Origin: SHLJ01 sp041618535
Lineage (GTDB): Bacteria > Bacteroidota > Bacteroidia > Flavobacteriales > Flavobacteriaceae
Reading direction: 5' to 3'
Assembly: GCA_041618535.1 (NCBI GenBank)
Contig: JBFKFP010000055.1
Location: 1 to 15,712 of the forward strand
Length of the DNA: 15,712 bases
The position numbers were made by a program, and so were the translations under genes. Under the pieces are notes generated by a model. The model made no database searches. It saw nothing but the letters and a program-made list of their open reading frames with translations, and had not been told where the DNA came from. Shown here in pieces: positions 14,481 through 15,712 of the stretch (position 1 is its first letter; each line of letters begins with the position of its first letter).

Positions 14481-15712
14481 TTGCTTTTTGCTTATAACAT
14501 CCTGACCTATATCGTTGGCTTTCACCTCAAGCTGATAGCCCTTTTTAACAAGAAAATCAGCCTTGGTGTAGAAGGCCGTAAGAAGAGTTTTGCCATCCTT
14601 AAGGAGGCTCTTGCTCCCGAACCAAAAACCGTTTGGTTTCACTGTGCCTCACTTGGAGAGTATGAGCAGGGGCTGCCGGTATTTGAGCAGATTAAGTTAC
14701 TCTATCCGCATCATAAAATCATCCTGAGCTTTTTCTCCCCCTCCGGATACGAGATAAAAAAGGACAGTTCCCTGGCAGATGTGGTTGTCTACCTTCCTCT
14801 GGACACCAGGGCCAATGCCAGGAGATTTATCTCTCTGGTTTCTCCCGATCTGGTGGTTTTCGTAAAATATGAAATATGGCCGAACTACCTCTTTGAATTA
14901 AAGCGCAGAAAGATCAGAACAATCCTGATCTCAGCTTTGTTCAGGCCATCACAAACCTATTTCAAAAGCAGCGGGAAATGGATGCTTGGGGCTCTGGGGA
15001 CCTTTAACTGGATCTTCGTTCAGAATGATGCTTCAGTTGAATTGCTGAAAAAGCATGGGATAACCAACGCAAGCCGATCGGGTGATACCCGTTTCGATCG
15101 GGTGAATGCGCAATTAGGCAGGGATAATACCATTGAAATTCTCGACAGTTTTAAAGATGGCAATCTGCTTATGGTGGCGGGAAGCACCTGGCCTGAGGGT
15201 GAAGATATACTGGTTGATTTTATCAATTCTGATAACAGCAGCACTAAATTCATTATTGCACCTCATAAGATTAAGGAATCCCGTATGGAAAAGCTTAGCA
15301 GGTCTGTTGATAAAGAGGTTATTCGTCTTTCCCGCATAGAGGATCCTGACCTTTCCGGTTATAAGGTATTGATCCTGGACACCATCGGGATGCTTGCGAG
15401 GGCCTATTCCTATGCAGACCTGGCATATGTTGGAGGGGCTATGGGAACAACAGGTCTGCACAATACCCTTGAACCAGCGGTTTTCGGAATTCCCATAATC
15501 ATAGGGCCAAATTACGAGAAGTTTCCCGAGGCCAAGGACATGATAAGGGCGGGCGGCATGTTCGTGGCTCATGATGCCACAGAATTCAGGATGCTCCTGG
15601 AAAAGCTTATTCTTGAAGAAGAATTCAGGAGGCGATCTGGGGAGTGCAATAGTAATTATATCAAAAAAAATATGGGTGCCGTAGTCCAAATCATGGATTT
15701 CATACGTAAATA
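14481..15712 (+). CDS. kdtA/waaA: 3-deoxy-D-manno-octulosonic acid (Kdo) transferase, TTG start proposed
   Basis: 410 residues read in one frame; the last two window bases are TA after Lys, almost surely the start of a stop codon. The enzyme adds Kdo to the lipid A precursor at the cytoplasmic face of the inner membrane. The N-terminal hydrophobic stretch LFAYNILTYIVGFHLKLIALF and KISLGVEGRKKSF match the membrane anchor and entry of the GT30 family. SLGEYEQGLPV (57-67) includes Glu60, the catalytic-base position. FVKYEIWPNYL, GDTRFDRV, VAGSTWPEGED, and the C-terminal VGGAMGTTGLHNTLEPAVFGIPIIIGPN complete the GT-B donor and acceptor sites. No in-frame ATG lies before 14481; the nearby ATG at 14438 is in another frame that stops within 70 bases. 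TTG at 14481 places the protein start where family members begin. Divergent from the degT operon. Confidence 0.9.
   Translation, partial: MLFAYNILTYIVGFHLKLIALFNKKISLGVEGRKKSFAILKEALAPEPKTVWFHCASLGEYEQGLPVFEQIKLLYPHHKIILSFFSPSGYEIKKDSSLADVVVYLPLDTRANARRFISLVSPDLVVFVKYEIWPNYLFELKRRKIRTILISALFRPSQTYFKSSGKWMLGALGTFNWIFVQNDASVELLKKHGITNASRSGDTRFDRVNAQLGRDNTIEILDSFKDGNLLMVAGSTWPEGEDILVDFINSDNSSTKFIIAPHKIKESRMEKLSRSVDKEVIRLSRIEDPDLSGYKVLILDTIGMLARAYSYADLAYVGGAMGTTGLHNTLEPAVFGIPIIIGPNYEKFPEAKDMIRAGGMFVAHDATEFRMLLEKLILEEEFRRRSGECNSNYIKKNMGAVVQIMDFIRK

Noticed and set aside
14421..14642. A 73-residue minus-strand frame upstream of degT
   Set aside because: It overlaps the N-terminal anchor of kdtA and the degT promoter, and shows no family signature.
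15114..15689. A 191-residue open frame on the minus strand opposite kdtA
   Set aside because: The plus-strand frame has full Kdo transferase motifs through this stretch; the antisense frame has no domain or start signal.
1..15712. Mobile element, prophage, defence system or biosynthetic island
   Set aside because: No transposase, integrase, attachment repeats, CRISPR repeats or toxin-antitoxin pair was seen; gene content is core metabolism and envelope biogenesis with even base composition.

Overview
The window reads as ordinary chromosome of a marine-type member of Flavobacteriia (Bacteroidota). The clues are: a DUF5686 protein with a carboxypeptidase-like regulatory domain, a bifunctional nuclease carrying a UVR motif, thymidylate synthase and ETF sequences of the flavobacterial type, poor Shine-Dalgarno sites, and repeated matches to the Bacteroidota -7 promoter element TAnnTTTG. 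Genus cannot be fixed by reading alone. There is no mobile element, CRISPR array, tRNA or rRNA that I can see, and no stretch over 300 bases without a gene.

Layout. Positions 1-2011 (minus strand): a 5'-complete but window-truncated DUF5686 outer-membrane-type protein, downstream of pdhB (pyruvate dehydrogenase E1 beta). Positions 2166-7248 (plus): etfB-etfA (electron transfer flavoprotein), a bifunctional nuclease, a concentrative nucleoside transporter with a secreted beta-rich N-terminal domain, and thyA, ending in a clear terminator. Positions 7299-7595 (minus): a 98-residue stand-alone glycogen-binding (isoamylase early-set) domain. Positions 7869-10873 (plus): a dihydrofolate reductase fused to a two-helix membrane domain, a hexapeptide-repeat acetyltransferase, fabD and lspA, closed by a bidirectional terminator. 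Positions 10922-14399 (minus): a degT-type aminotransferase, galE and a secreted amidohydrolase, packed as an operon. Positions 14481-15712 (plus): kdtA/waaA, apparently starting at TTG, running to the last bases of the window.

How the genes fit together. Three themes are visible. (1) Central redox metabolism: pdhB and etfBA are divergent around a 154-base promoter region. (2) Thymidylate and one-carbon supply: nucleoside uptake, thyA, which turns methylene-tetrahydrofolate into dihydrofolate while making dTMP, and DHFR, which recycles that dihydrofolate. (3) Envelope biogenesis: fabD (fatty acids), lspA (lipoprotein maturation), degT/galE (surface sugars) and kdtA (lipid A-Kdo). The least ordinary things are the membrane-tethered DHFR fusion, the secreted domain on the nucleoside transporter, the inverted repeats in the etfB and thyA start regions, and a cysteine cluster in the DegT aminotransferase. 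I did not find evidence of a wholly new multi-gene system; most of the window is housekeeping.
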